A stretch of DNA of 64,000 nucleotides. Source: Bolinopsis microptera (Eukaryota; Ctenophora; Tentaculata; Lobata; Bolinopsidae). The stretch spans positions 12,854,340-12,918,339 of the forward strand of contig NC_087081.1 in NCBI RefSeq assembly GCF_026151205.1, written 5' to 3'. Under the pieces are notes generated by a model. That model was not told where the DNA came from. It was given only the letters and a program-made list of their open reading frames with translations, and made no database searches. Shown piece by piece: positions 26,089 to 38,712 of the stretch (the first letter of the stretch is position 1; the number at the start of each line of letters is the position of its first letter). The translations under genes and the position numbers were made by a program.

Positions 26089-29000
26089 TCACATGACAGA
26101 GCACGTTTTGGAGAACAGGCTTGAGTTTGCTTTTTCATGTTCTATGATAAACGTACTGACACTGATATTGTCTCGTTCTGGCGCAGTTTTTAGATTTCCC
26201 TGGCTTTTTCCTTCGTCAATTTTCGCTAGATTTACTTTCCTCCTTGGTTTTGCCTCAGTTTTAAAATTTAGATTTGTTTTATCGCCAGACCTTTTCCGTA
26301 AAAAGGGTTTCTTCTTGTCCAAAGATTTGTCCACCCCAATTTCTATGTAAGATGGGCTGATCTTACGATTTAGTGAGTCTTTATCATTCTCATCATCATT
26401 CTCCTCGTCGTCGGGCACTTTACAACCAGGTGTTATCACTGCTGTGTGTATTGTAAACTTGCAGCCGGCGGTGATGCGCGCTCCTTGACTGCTTTGGCGC
26501 GAGAGGTCGTGCGTTGCTCCGCAACAGTCCCACGCTTTTACCTAGGGTTGTGACATACCTATGTGATGGTTTTTAATTACATTCCGTGTATCATGGGATA
26601 CTACCATACCACTCCACTTGCTACCACTGTACGAACCATTAAAAAGTTGTACTATTTCGAGGGTTACTAATCTCAAGTGGGCTGATAAGAGACCCTAAAA
26701 AGTTTTAACAAAATGAGAGGCTTCGAATAAATTCCCAACAAAAATTAATCATCTAATACTATCATCACCACGAATTAAAGGAATTTACCGGTCTTCAAAC
26801 TTGTTTACAAAGCTAAAACCCGGGCATTTTAATCGTTATGGCATCACCCTGATCTTGCAATCGATCGCTGACTTATTCAACACAGTTTAGGTAGAACCGT
26901 TGAAATGTTTATACGACGCAGTCACGTCACACCTATAACCAAACAACATATTTTACATTCCACATGCACATTCCACAGTTCACCCCACTCACCTTCATCC
27001 AGCCCCAGTCAATAACGGTAACTTTTCCAGGATGCCACCTACAGGCTCCAACATGGTTCTCGCTCTCCTTGTACTGCTCGCTACACCTGAGTCAGACATT
27101 GGGTGATCAGAGTTCAGCCTGTTTAGCTGTTGTTTACATATTTAATGAATTGATCGGGCTGTTCATAGTCAAATTGTCTTAAAAATGTTCGTGTAGATTT
27201 GACGAGTTACGTTTAAAGTACTACTGGTAGTAAACTTAATACTGATATTTACCTGCGACATTTCACAATCGCGTTAGAAGACCGTCTTGGAGTGGTTGGA
27301 GGAAGTCCGCTTCCTGATCCGCCTGAAAAGGAAGATAAGTAGATTTTGGAGGGATTTGGGAGTTTTACACATGAATATAAAGAGATTTAAAATGATTCGA
27401 TTTAAGTTTTAGAGAGATTGATATAGAGGAACAGCTGTAAAGAAAACAAACCAGATAAGGGAGGTTGAGGTGGTCCCTCTCCAACGTTAGGGAAGAGAGC
27501 ATCTCTCTTTAGTTTAGGAGATGGAGGTTGCTGGAATATTGAATCTGATGGTAACTCCTCGTCTGCAGTGCCAGCATTACTCTGAAATAACTTTACTTTA
27601 GAATTCAGAATTACACCAGGTCCATTCTATCTATATATTTAACGATTCAACAATATGAATACGGTCTTGCCATAAAAAATACAAGTACAATACAAGTACA
27701 ATGACAGATAAAGATAAAAATTGATTACTCAACTTACCGATAGGTTTCCAGGAACCTGAGCTTTACCCCATCTTCTCCTGGATCTTCCTCCAGTGTTGGG
27801 CGTGCTGGGGGAAACTACCCCGAAATTAGCGGACACGTAACCTGCCGACAACATTTCACATTTCACATTTTATATGTCTAATCCAAATTAAATATTTCGC
27901 ATCTTATATTCCATCTCATTTTATGATTTTCCACATTTTACATATTATTATATTTCACCCCAATTTTTCAACTAATTAACGAATAAGTGTTAATTAATTG
28001 TTCATATTATTACCTGACTCCTGACCGCCCGTGCCACCAGCAGCGGTTTTGTTTTTCCTGGGAGTAGTGGCACTTTGCTCCGGTTCCCCTCTTCTACCAG
28101 GGACTGCTGTGTTGGATTTACCTAGCAGCATTATAACCAGTGAGACAATCTTATGAGACAATCAAACTAATTAGCGAACCATTAAATTAACTTATTGACA
28201 ACCAATTTATTACATATGACGCATTGTAGTGTTTAACATACCTAAACCTGGTTTATCCGGAGGCCCCGCTCCTCCCTCTTTAGACGTCCCTATAGTTGTA
28301 AACATATATAATATAAGTTTTAATTGATAATATAATCGTAATATTAGTTCGCAGACTAGAATTAGATGAGTATTAAGACTTCTTAAATGTTAAAAAGTTT
28401 GCCATTTAGTATGCAAATTGCAACTCCTTAGGACACACATTACACAGTACACACCAAAGGTTACTACTCACAGTCTCCTCGCTCAAGGATAATAAAATAC
28501 TTGAGAATAAGACTAACATTTGTTCACAACTGCAGACTGATTACCCACAAACAATGTGGGACTGTCACGTGATGCGCGGAGCTGATTTATCATCGTCTGC
28601 GCAACGTCCCGCTCCCTGCGCAGTGCCGTCAGCTCTCTTCTGTCCCTGGGAAATGGCATTTATGTCAGATTTCAGATATTTAATGGATAATTTTACATGC
28701 GTAAAAATGTTAGTTCGAAGTTAAACTGTGTCAAGTACTGGAAAATTTCAGTTTAATACATTACACAGTAATTACTTTATTCTGGTTCACTAAATTATGA
28801 TTAATTTATGATTATTTTATTTTGTTACCTCTCTTGTTCAAGTCTGAGTTGGGACACATTCTTGTTGGCAAGGTCATTCTCTCTCTTTAAACGTGCCAGA
28901 GAGGTATTGACCTGTTCACGTTCTCCACGCATTGTCTTCAGCTCCGCAATCAGCTGTAAATAGATACATATTTTAAACTTCTTTTGACTGGTAAATATTC

Positions 29001-32000
29001 CAAAAATTCTCACTGACATTGTACCCCAGCTGAAATTATCTAGTATTATATATTGCCACCTGATTTGAAGAATTCAGTCGCCGGAAATTTCTAGATCTAA
29101 CGCCCAGTTTTTCTAGGACGGGATATACTATAACGATAAAGGTATAAAATTTAACATAACATCTTAAACTTTCAAAAATCTGCATTTGTATTTTACCTCT
29201 TGGAGTTGTTTGACAGTTTCGTCCCGTTCACGGCGCGCCTCCTTGCGTTCGCGCTCGGCAGACTGGCACCTGTCTGTCAACATGGATATCTTGTTCTGAA
29301 GCTCTTGGACGTTGTACTCTGCTGGGAATGTTATTGTGTTACACTGTGCACTCACTTTTTTTATTATAGTTCAGCTAGTGAAGCTATCGATATATTTATA
29401 AAATCCTCTGTATATAAATGGCAAATGATGTAATCTGAACTGGGTGAGAACTGAGAAATCACCAAACACGACAATGCAACTTTTTCCATTCTGTCACCAT
29501 ACGTTTTGTAAACAAACAAACTGTGATAATCCATTTGATTAATCAATTAATCAGAACGATTAAATTTCTAACTACTTAGAATTTATAGCTAGACTGATGT
29601 GACCTTCTCCTTGATGACAAGAAGTAAGGATGTTAAAAGCCTCCTTAATGCTGGGTCTGGTGGTTGGCTCGTAACTCAGCAGTTGTCTTAATTAATTAAT
29701 CAGAACGATTAACTTCCTAACTACTTAGAATAATTAACTAGACTGATGTGACCTTCTCCTTGATGACAGGAGGTAAGGATGTTAAAAGCCTCCTTAATGC
29801 TGGGTCTGGTGGTTGGCTCGTAACTCAGCAGTTGTCGAACTATAAACTGGAACTCTTGTGGATAGCTGGTGGGGAGAGAGGGGATCTGTCTGTCATAATA
29901 CTGGATAGGACGGCCGTACCTGCAGGGGAAATAGGTTAAAAATAAAACAAACTTACTGTTGCTTATTTAAAATTAAATAACCCAATAACATTTAACATTT
30001 AATCACCAAATAAAATTTAAAATTGAATGAAGTAATCAATCAGCAAATTAGATTCCCCAAGGCACCTGACTGGGTATTCAGGGAAGGGGTGAACGTTGCG
30101 TATCATCTCGTGGACCATGCAGGCGTACGCCCACTCTGTCTGTCGGAAGTAGCTCACAGTTGCTGCTTCCGCGCTAGGTCCTCCCCTTTGTGCTCTGAGA
30201 AACAGGCGTAGTTTTAGTTATCTAAATATTTTATTGGTTACCGAGGATAAAATGATAGTCTTATTTAGTTTATTTAGTTATTTGGTTGATCAAGTTGAAT
30301 TGGAAGTGTACAATTAATACCTAAGTATTGCTGAATTTTACCCGATTTAAAAAATTCCTCCACTTGTCTCACCTGAAGAATTCGTTGAGAACCTCTGGTG
30401 AGAGATGAGCCGGGTTCCCACCGGGAGGTTCTCCTCTCATTAAAGTCTTCCTCATGGACTCTGTGTCAAACTGCAGCGCGCACCCAAAGTCACAGATGAT
30501 AATGTTATCTGTGTCAGAGAGAAGGATGTTGTCTGGTTTCAGGTCCAGGTGAAGCACACCCTGAAATTTTTGGAGGTTCTCTGAATCTCTACAGGTCTAC
30601 TTCTCTACTTCCTCGATGCGTAATTTTCAAAGGTTGTTTTCTCACATTTGTGAGAAAAACTAAGAACCTTTTTAGAGAAGGTAACAATTAAAATAATAGC
30701 TTAATGTCCCATACTGTGGATTAATTATTGTCTTTCCTTTTTTTCTGATGATCATTCTAAAGCAATCCCTTACGCGGCCTTACGTAGCCACATACCTGTG
30801 ATTTTAAGAAGACAAGTCCATCAGCTAACTGTACACAATACTTCATTCCCGTATTTACAGGTAACGGGGTGGGCAAAGTGGCACGCTTCCCTCCAAAGTT
30901 GTTGTGATGGAAATCCATTATCACGAACTGCGATGAGTACTAAACGATTAAAGTTAGTTTTTTAACTGGGGATAGAAAATGCTTTATAATTATAAGAATT
31001 TTGCTTGATAGAGTGTTCTTCAGGCTCATATTGTGTATTTCCCTTTGTGTCCATTATATACATTATACAACCGATTTGTGAAAGTAAAATGAGGGACTGT
31101 GAAATAAACCAACAGTAATAAATACGATAATCATGTAGATTATTTGAATATTTAACTTGACTGTGATAGGTGAGTGAGGAATTGTGATTTAGAACAGGTG
31201 TAATGTTTTGTTGATTTCGTCCAAGTGGTGGAAACAATCTTGAGTGAGTTGAAATGTGCTGAAACGAACCACAACCTAGACATTCATTATGATACAACTC
31301 ATCTCAATAATTGTTCAGGCATGTCCCAGCATTATATTGCCATGCCATGGCAATCGGCAAAGTGATAGTAAGAACATACAACAATGGAAATAATATTAGA
31401 TACAGCATTTTATCCCTCTAGAGAGATCATATCAATGTTATAAATGAATCAAATATAACACAATCATAGTCACTATAAACGACATGTGGCTGCACAATGC
31501 ACATTACCTGTGATTGCATGTTAGGAGTTGGATGTTTGCACTGTCTGGCAATGACTTCAGGTACAACATCTACAAACTGGGACCAATATCGTATTATGTG
31601 TGGGTGTGTTCTGAAGTGGAATATATTCATTTATTTATATTAGCCAGCTCAATATCAAACAATAATTTTTACTGTCAGGCATAATTCATTTGCAATTAAT
31701 AATTGTCATATAATAATGAAAGCAAGAAATTGATCCGTGTTTGAAATAACCTTATTCTTGAGAGGATTTCCCATTCATTTTCAAAAGCATCCCGGATATC
31801 TCGTGTGCGCAAAGCGTTATCATTAAACAAAATTTTCACAGCATACAGTTTATTTGAAAAGGGTAATCCTCGGCGAGTGCACCTGAAGTAAATATTTGTA
31901 AATTTAACCAACAATTCTATCATGATTAGAGTAAAAAATCTAAAATTAATTTTTGAATACAGTGCACATGAAAAGTATTAATTAAGGTTACTCATGAACA

Positions 32001-32251
32001 GAAAATAGAAACAGCATGGTTAACCATCATAGCTACTGAGAAGCTTGTCTAATTAACTTCCAATTAAACAGAAAATTACAACTAATCTCATCAGTCACTT
32101 ACTTAGCCGAAACAACGACACCATTATCTCCGTTACCAAGTACTCTTTCAAGTGCAAAGTCACCAGCTCGAGCAGCACTCAATATCCGTAGTTCTATGTC
32201 ACGCTTCTCATGTACATCATTTGACTCTCTCAGATTGTTAGCAATAACCAT
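26089..32251 (-). CDS. PINK1-like kinase fused to coiled coil and Cys/His CHORD-like domain
   Basis: Seventeen exons with matching phases: 32251-32103, 31882-31751, 31610-31508, 30927-30796, 30560-30373, 30194-30066, 29919-29753, 29318-29197, 28953-28829, 28645-28545, 28289-28242, 28121-28014, 27841-27738, 27581-27452, 27322-27253, 27086-26993, 26541-26089; about 784 aa. Kinase domain, about residues 35-335: VLGNGDNGVVVSAK, YAVKILF, FENEWEIL (helix-C Glu), HLDLKPDNILL, ICDFGCAL, GGNPAHLSPEVL. DFGC and GGN before PE recall PINK1, but no targeting sequence or membrane segment is visible at this start. About 335-450 is a charged coiled coil (AERERKEARRERDETVKQL), then a Pro/Ser/Gly linker. CSEQYKESENHVGACRWHPG plus WDCCG looks like a zinc-binding CHORD-type fold. 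The Lys/Asp-rich tail ends at 26089. The donor at 29752 (gtcaca) is weak; reading through it gives a stop at 29721. The ATG lies 16 bases after an acceptor, so a 5' exon is likely. Confidence 0.7.
29538..29836. repeat. Tandem duplication covering the kinase C-lobe exon
   Basis: A segment of about 150 bp is present twice: 29538-29687 and 29688-29836. The right copy holds the 3' two-thirds of kinase exon 29919-29753 with its donor. The left copy keeps the same coding words (TTRPSIKEAFNILTSCHQGE) with a few changes but lacks the 5' part and the acceptor. The extra copy thus lies inside the next intron. Confidence 0.85.
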
Positions 32252-32267
32252 TCCACTTATCAAACAT

Positions 32268-32640
32268 CTGAGTTATGTGAATGAGAAATATGATAGTGGG
32301 AGTGATCATTTTCATGTGCATAAAATTCATAATAAAAACACAATAAAATCATAAGTTTTACAGGATTTTAGTGTATTTTCACATATTTACATTTTAAGTT
32401 TCCTGGCCTTCTAACACATGCTGACCTTTGACCGGCAGAAAATTTCCATGAAGACCCCCTGCCCACTTAAATCATTAGGTTCAATTGTGCTATTATAACC
32501 CAGTCTATTGTGGTAGTTGCAGAAAAGAATATTCAAGCTATTTGCAGAAAGAGGATACATTAATAGTTAATAATAGTTAATAATAGTTAATAATAGTTAA
32601 TAGTACTATGTTTACAGTATGCACTGAAGGGGTATCCTAG
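32268..32640. other. Upstream region of the PINK1-like kinase gene
   Basis: The minus-strand cag acceptor at 32268-32270 implies a 5' exon further right, which I could not place. A 10-bp repeat taatagttaa occurs four times at about 32563-32602. No other gene is seen. Confidence 0.4.
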
Positions 32641-32840
32641 GAAGTTTCTAGAACTTTTAACAGGTACCCCTCCTCATTTAACCCTCAATTAAGTTTCCTA
32701 TCATTCGACTGAGTCGACCGAGGAGATCACATAGATCCAATACAATGGACCCTTAGCTACTCCCTAGACTTTGTGACACTGGGGTTCAAACCCTGAACCT
32801 TCTGTGCAGAAGGTAGAATATGTGAACCTGAAGTAAGGTA
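32640..32840 (-). mobile_element. Degenerate tRNA-derived SINE-like copy
   Basis: This shares an ordered series of words with 46200-46400: tcctcatttaaccctca, then cattcgactgag (46 kb: cattcggctgag), then a tRNA-like B box (ggggttcaaaccctgaac here). The order and spacing match in both places, so they are two copies of one family in the same orientation. Here the A-box half is poorly kept. Confidence 0.5.
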
Positions 32841-32841
32841 G

Positions 32842-32950
32842 AGTAAAGTAAAAATTACGACACCACATCATCACACATGTCTACAAAATATCATCGCACT
32901 ATGTGAAAAAATATATAATACATGTTTCCCCACCAACATCAATTTTTTAT
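32842..32950. repeat. Copy of the internal part of the 1.9-kb MITE
   Basis: The words acatgtctacaaaatatcat, cactatgtgaaaaa and tttccccaccaacat occur here in the same order as at 2066-2140 in the TTAA-flanked element. It is a partial, diverged copy without its own ends. Confidence 0.7.
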
Positions 32951-33179
32951 CAAATACTCAAAAAATTTATCAATTAAATTATCCTATTTTAAAATGTTAC
33001 CAAACTTCACAGTGGAATAAAGATTTATAAAACGCTTCTTTGCCACATAAGGATGAAACCAGAGATAATCGTTATGTTTATCTTCATTACTGACATAACT
33101 GGCTCCCTCAAATTTTACTAAAACTTCATTTGAAACATTCCAAAAAAAAGCAATCATTTGTATTTTGTAATATTTTAAG

Positions 33180-33605
33180 TAATCACGTCTTTTTTAAATC
33201 CTTCTAATTTACCCACCTCATCAATTAAACTGGTAAACCGCCTATGGACACTCTCCAAAACAATCCCCAAACCTCCATGAGCTGCAGGTGGATTCCACAA
33301 TTGGACACAATACTCAAAATGAGGTCTTATTAAAGCTTTATATATTATAGTAATCATAACAACTTTTTCTCTAATAACTAAATTCCTTACAATCCAACAA
33401 ATCATGCAATTTGCCTTATAGAGATACATGCTTTGATATGTTCATTCCAAAGCAGGGAGCTATGGGTAATAACCCGCAAATCTTTTTCATTTGCAGATAC
33501 TTCAAGTTTTACACCTTTTACCTTATAATTTAAATTAGGATTGTTTTAAAAATTAATATGCACTACTTTGCACTTGGCAGGATTAAATTGTTAAAGCCAA
33601 ATCAC
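33180..33605 (-). pseudogene. Non-LTR retrotransposon reverse-transcriptase C-terminal remnant
   Basis: On the minus strand, going downstream, the frames read FNPAKCKVVHINF, then ANEKDLRVITHSSLLWNEHI, then YKALIRPHFEYCVQLWNPP and VHRRFTSLIDEVGKL. This is the order of the thumb region and downstream segment in many LINE pol proteins. Stops and frame changes separate the parts. The catalytic core and endonuclease are absent, so it is a dead fragment. Confidence 0.7.
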
Positions 33606-33769
33606 AAATACTTTCCCAAACTTCTAATTCTTCGATAACTTTGGCAACACACTTCAGTAACTATGCCTTATATTATTATTACTACAATTAGCTCCATTTT
33701 CTAGCTGTTATGTTCTGAATTAAGTTTATAATATACGAATAACCTTTCTTTTGAGTAAGTTCCACAACA

Positions 33770-36700
33770 ATATAGTTGTAGGTTTATAACCTACCAGGAC
33801 GCGCGCCGAGTTGGACTCGTCGACGGTCCTGTATATGGAACAGATATTTTACGAGTATCACCCGTTAACAATATAGCTCCTTGGTACTCATATCACAAGG
33901 ACACATCAATCTAAGAAATATATTATAAGACAAAGTTCTATAGTTTGGATGCTTACTTTGACTAATATGATTGGGAAGGGTTGACATCGTCAATTAACAC
34001 AATCTCCTTGTCATACGTTGTATGACCCGCCGCGTACGAGTGTGCGGCTCCCCTGTATCGTAAGCATGATAGTGAAACGACCGTGGGGGTCACGACGTGA
34101 TACAACAATTTCCAACGTGCCTACTCAGCAATATTATTATTATTATTATATGGCTTAGGGGTTGTTTTTGATTTTAACTCGGCGCGCGTTCTGGTAGGTT
34201 GTAAACCTACAACAAAATTTTTGTACCATATTGTTTTCTAAAGACTGTGAGAATTTTCACAGTACCAAGTTTGTTATACCTTTTTAGAATGATCAGTGAG
34301 TTTTGCCTAGGTGCCATATTTGATTGTGCGCGGCTTTTGGAGCAAAAGTAGGTGTAAAAGTCGCGTAATTTGACGAAATTCGTTGATTTTTGTTGTATTA
34401 TTCTGTCATATCTTCGGTTTCTTAAATCATAAATGAGATCATTCTGAAAATTTGTAAACACCTTCCAATAACAAATAAGGCTTCTACAACTGTCCGAAAA
34501 ATTTGGTGGATATCAAAGTTGATGTAGTGTGTAGCCTGATGAAAATGAGGCAAAATACGCTGCTTTTAGCTGTAACACAATGTTTGATGGTTGGCGGATA
34601 TACTTTAAATTTGTCGGACAGCTTCTAATTTGTAAGTCTATGAGTAAGCTGACGCTGACCAATTTTTGTTAAAATTGGATCATGAAGGGAAGGTTACTTA
34701 ATTCGTTTTTGTTCCAAGAATTTTGTACTGGCCGAAATTAGCGCTAAAAAACCATCCTACAGTCGGCACGCGCGGCTCACTGTCGATGGCGCACTACCTA
34801 GAGTGCGCACTACTTTAATTCACGATGTCAATCCTTTGCAGCTTGGCGAGGCCTAGTCTAGTCACAAAAGGGGCTAAGTGCAAAGAAACTGTTGCTAACT
34901 GCCATGCTCACTGCTGCTCACTGCTAATCACTGCTGCTCAGTGCTCACTGCTACTTGTAGGTTTGGAGCAGCAGTGAGTAGCAGTGAGCAGCAGTGAGCA
35001 GCAGTGAGCATGGCAGTTTTTTTTAAAATTAAATACTTTTCAAATTTTACAGAGTACAGCAATAGATGAATATAAAATAGAATCGTTCAAAATATCGCCC
35101 CCATCTGTAAAATATGATGGGCACCCAAATGCCAAACACGGTAAACACATAGTGAACTATGTCCGCAGTAACTTGGACCCATAAACGGCCCAGTAGTGCA
35201 TACATCGCGCTACAACCTAGAATTATAAAACATAATTTATCTCACGTCGCCTTTAAGACATCGTGACTTTCATTACTTATATCGCGTCCGGCGTCATTTC
35301 ATTCAGTATCGGAGCGAAAGCCACGATACAGCTGCGCACTGATTTTTCACGTCGACGCGAGCTCAGCCAACGATATGAGTCAACTAGCTTGACACACGCA
35401 CACATTGTATACCCTTTTTCATTACTAAATCAACTCCGATATCCTTGTAGGTTTAAGTTTACAACCTACCAGGACGCGCGCCGAGATGGACTTGTCGACG
35501 GTCCTAATATATGGAACAAATGTTTTACGAGTATCACCCGTTAACGATATCCACAAAGTTTTTTCCAAGTTTCTAAAGTCTAATTGGATCAAGGTCGTGA
35601 CTGAATAAGATTAGGTCGGTCGTGACTTTAAGTTGTGACTTTAGGTCGTAACTTGCTCTATCCAGAGCCCTTGCGCTTGCAGTAGCGCGCGCCCGCCTCA
35701 CGGCGGTAAAAATGGCTCTAGACATGAACCCACCCAACGATTTTGGCACCACTCTACAGTGGTGCCAAAATTACCCGCGCTTTTGTCCTCATATGCGACG
35801 TGTGTAGCCTTTCAGACATTGATTGCGTGAACGAGGTGTCGACCATGCCCAAACCTAATTGATCATTGATTGGGTCTGAGGTCACGTGATTATTATATGA
35901 GCCTATGAGGTCACGTGACTATGACGTCACCAGACCTTGTCCTCCGTTTCCCAGACATGCGCTACATAGACGCTGTTGTCAGCACTGCGCACGTGCGCAC
36001 GAACCTTCCCATCGGGGTTCGTGGATAGGTGCTTTTCTTGACTTGTGAAACGAGCGCGCCCGAAGTGGCGCGAAAGCACATGGTTAGGTGAAGGTCGTAA
36101 CTTTAGGTCGTGCCCAGAAAACCTTACCGCCTGAGGTGATCATTTTTCAACAGCACGTTTGTCCTCGCGCGTGACGTCAAGTTCGCTTTTTGCACGCTTG
36201 ATTGAGCCTAGTATATAGTAGTAGGGGGCCGTGCACGGTAAAATAAACTTCCAATCATACTTAACTACCGAGCCTAATTTAGTTTTGAGAGATTGGCTTT
36301 GATTAAAAGGTCTAAAAATGACAAAATATGTATAAATTCGTTGATAACTCAAATTCTGACCATCGAAATTGCTCAAACTAATATATATTAGGTAGGTATT
36401 GCGCCATCGACAGTGAGCCGCGCGTGCCGACTACTAGGATGGTTTTTAGCGCTTATTTCGGCCAGCAAAATTTTCTCCAAACAAATAGATCATAGATATT
36501 GAGTATCCTTCCCAACCTCCGATTGCAACAAAAATTGTTACCTGGGGAACTCCGGCTATCATGTTCATAAACGAATAGAGATTAGGTTCACATAGCCATG
36601 TGTATACGCGTACTGCGTGACGCGCTTGTTTCACAAGTTGAATATATATCTTTTGCCGCCTACGGCGGTCGCGCGCTACTGCAAGCGAGAGGGCTCTGGT

Positions 36701-37250
36701 TAGAGCAAGAGATTAGGCGGAATGACAGGCTGAGCGCGGCCCAGTAACAAAAATTGGTAAGCTTACTCATAGACTTAAGACTTACACATTACAAAAAAAG
36801 TGTCCGAAAAATTTAAAGCATATCCAACCATCAAACATTATGTTACGGCTAAAAGCAACGTATTTTGCCCCATTTTGATCACTATATCAACTCCGATATC
36901 CACCAAATTTTTCGGACAGTTGTGAAAGCCCTATTAGAAGGTCGTCGCCAATTTTCAGAATGATCTCATTCAAAGAACCGAAGATATATCCAAATAATAC
37001 GACAAAAATCAACGAATTTGGTCAAATTACGCAACTTTTACAACTAATTTTGCTCCAAAAGCCGCGCACCATCAAATATGGCACCTAGTTGAAACTCACT
37101 GATCATCCCAAAAAATATGACAAATTTGGTACTGTGAAAATCCTCACAGTCTCTATTGTAGGTTTACAACCTACCAGGACGCGCGCCGAGTTGGACTCGT
37201 CGACGCGGTCCTGGAACAAACATTTTACAAGCTTATCACCCGTTAAACTT
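33770..37250. mobile_element. Cluster of inverted and direct copies of a TTAA-ended element
   Basis: The motif ggacgcgcgccgag, preceded by caacctacca or aacctacca, occurs at about 33795, 35470 and 37175, each followed 50-70 bp later by atcacccgttaa. The reverse form occurs at 34172-34211. Internal sequence 34207-34800 is present inverted at 36390-37157, for example gatggtttttagcgc and ccaaaagccgcgc. A third partial direct copy runs from about 37250 to 37510. No transposase frame is kept. The arrangement suggests repeated insertion or inverted duplication of one non-autonomous element. Exact borders cannot be fixed by eye. Confidence 0.6.
34905..35015. repeat. Inverted array of GCAGTGAGCA / TGCTCACTGC
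   Basis: Several copies of tgctcactgc on the left face copies of gcagtgagca on the right, split by acttgtaggtttggag. The two halves can fold into a long hairpin. It sits inside the inverted-element cluster. Confidence 0.85.
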
Positions 37251-37755
37251 AAAGTCTCTAAAAAATAATGGTACAAAAATTTTGAAAATCCGAGCAAGTT
37301 TATTTTTATCGTGCACCCCCTAATTTAAGTTCAGTAGAACATAAGTGTTTACGTACGCTGACAAAATTTCAACAAAATTGTTATATGGGAAGTATTATAA
37401 CTTTTTGAATGTTTACGAAATAATGTGCTGGCCGAAATAAAAGCTAAAAAACCATTCAATGGTCAGCGCGCGCCTCTTACGGTCGATCGCGATGGCGCAC
37501 TTGGACTGCCTACTAGTACTACTAGTAGTCATGTCGACCACATTAATTTGCAAAGTTAAAAAGCTGCGATCTTTTATTTGGCACAAAATAATATTTTTCG
37601 GTTTAATTCTGAATCTAGGTTGTCCCAAATTTTGCTCCTGGGGAACTAACTTGAGATTTACGAGACGAAAATATTGTTGAAAACCGGAAGGTTCTCTTTA
37701 TTTTACTTTTGGAGATATACCCCACTACCCCAGCCGATAGGGTTTGCTGGGTGAA

Positions 37756-37999
37756 GCTCTAGGTCGTGACTCTAGATTGTGACTTTAGGTTGTAACTCTA
37801 GGTTGTAACTTTAGGTCGTGACTCTAGATCGTGACTCTAGGTCGTGACTTTAGATCGTAACTCTAGGTCGTGACTTGAGGTCGTGACTTGAGGTCATGAC
37901 TCTAGGTCGTGACTCTAGGTCATGACTCTAGTGCGTGACTTTAGGTCGTGACTCTAGGTCGTGACTCTAAGTCTAGGTCGTGACTCTAGGTCGTGACCA
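37756..37999. repeat. 13-bp satellite tctaggtcgtgac
   Basis: About 18 copies of a 13-bp unit, variably tctaggtcgtgac, tttaggtcgtgac or tgaggtcatgac. Single related units (aggtcgtgact) also occur near 35600-35640 and 36095-36110, so the word has spread or been seeded locally. No coding frame is implied. Confidence 0.85.
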
Positions 38000-38712
38000 A
38001 AATTTAGCTGGATTATTACCGAGCCTTCAATATGACCTTCGACTGACTTCACTTTAAAAGGGTACCGATTTATAATTAAATTATCTTTATTTGTGCAGAA
38101 TGCAGATTCACATCGATGCGTTTTATATCACATCATGTTAAATGGAGGGTAATAAAAATGATAAGAAATTTTACTGTAATTAGATCCAAGATTGAGACTT
38201 AATAGATCGGTTTTTATGTCTTTAGGAATAAATATTGATGGCTGAGCGTTTTGTTATATTCATCTAATCTCTCCTGGATTCTAAAATAAGCTTTCGCAAT
38301 AATAATGACCAACGTTTTAATTTTAATATTATCAATTTTAAAATATCAATTAGTTAATAATTGTTCTCTTTGCGACATTAGCATTGCGGTGTTTCATTAC
38401 ACTGTTTTCATCACACTGTCTGGAGTCCTAGACAACGAACCCAATTATTGGTAAAATTGCTAGTCTAGTTTTTTTCTGCTGATGCGGTGTATCACCTAAC
38501 ATTTGATTTTGTGTGTTTTGTGTTTTATTTCCAGTGTGTGATAAAATTAATAACACAAAATTTTAACAATTTGAATTATTTCAAGTTGTTTACATCGTAT
38601 AATGTAAAATGTGTTATCGCAAAATCGTCCAAATCTAAGAAATAAACACCTTCGGATTTTGCTAAATTAGAGGTAGACTAACTTTAGTAGTAATCTACCG
38701 ATCATCTTCAGG

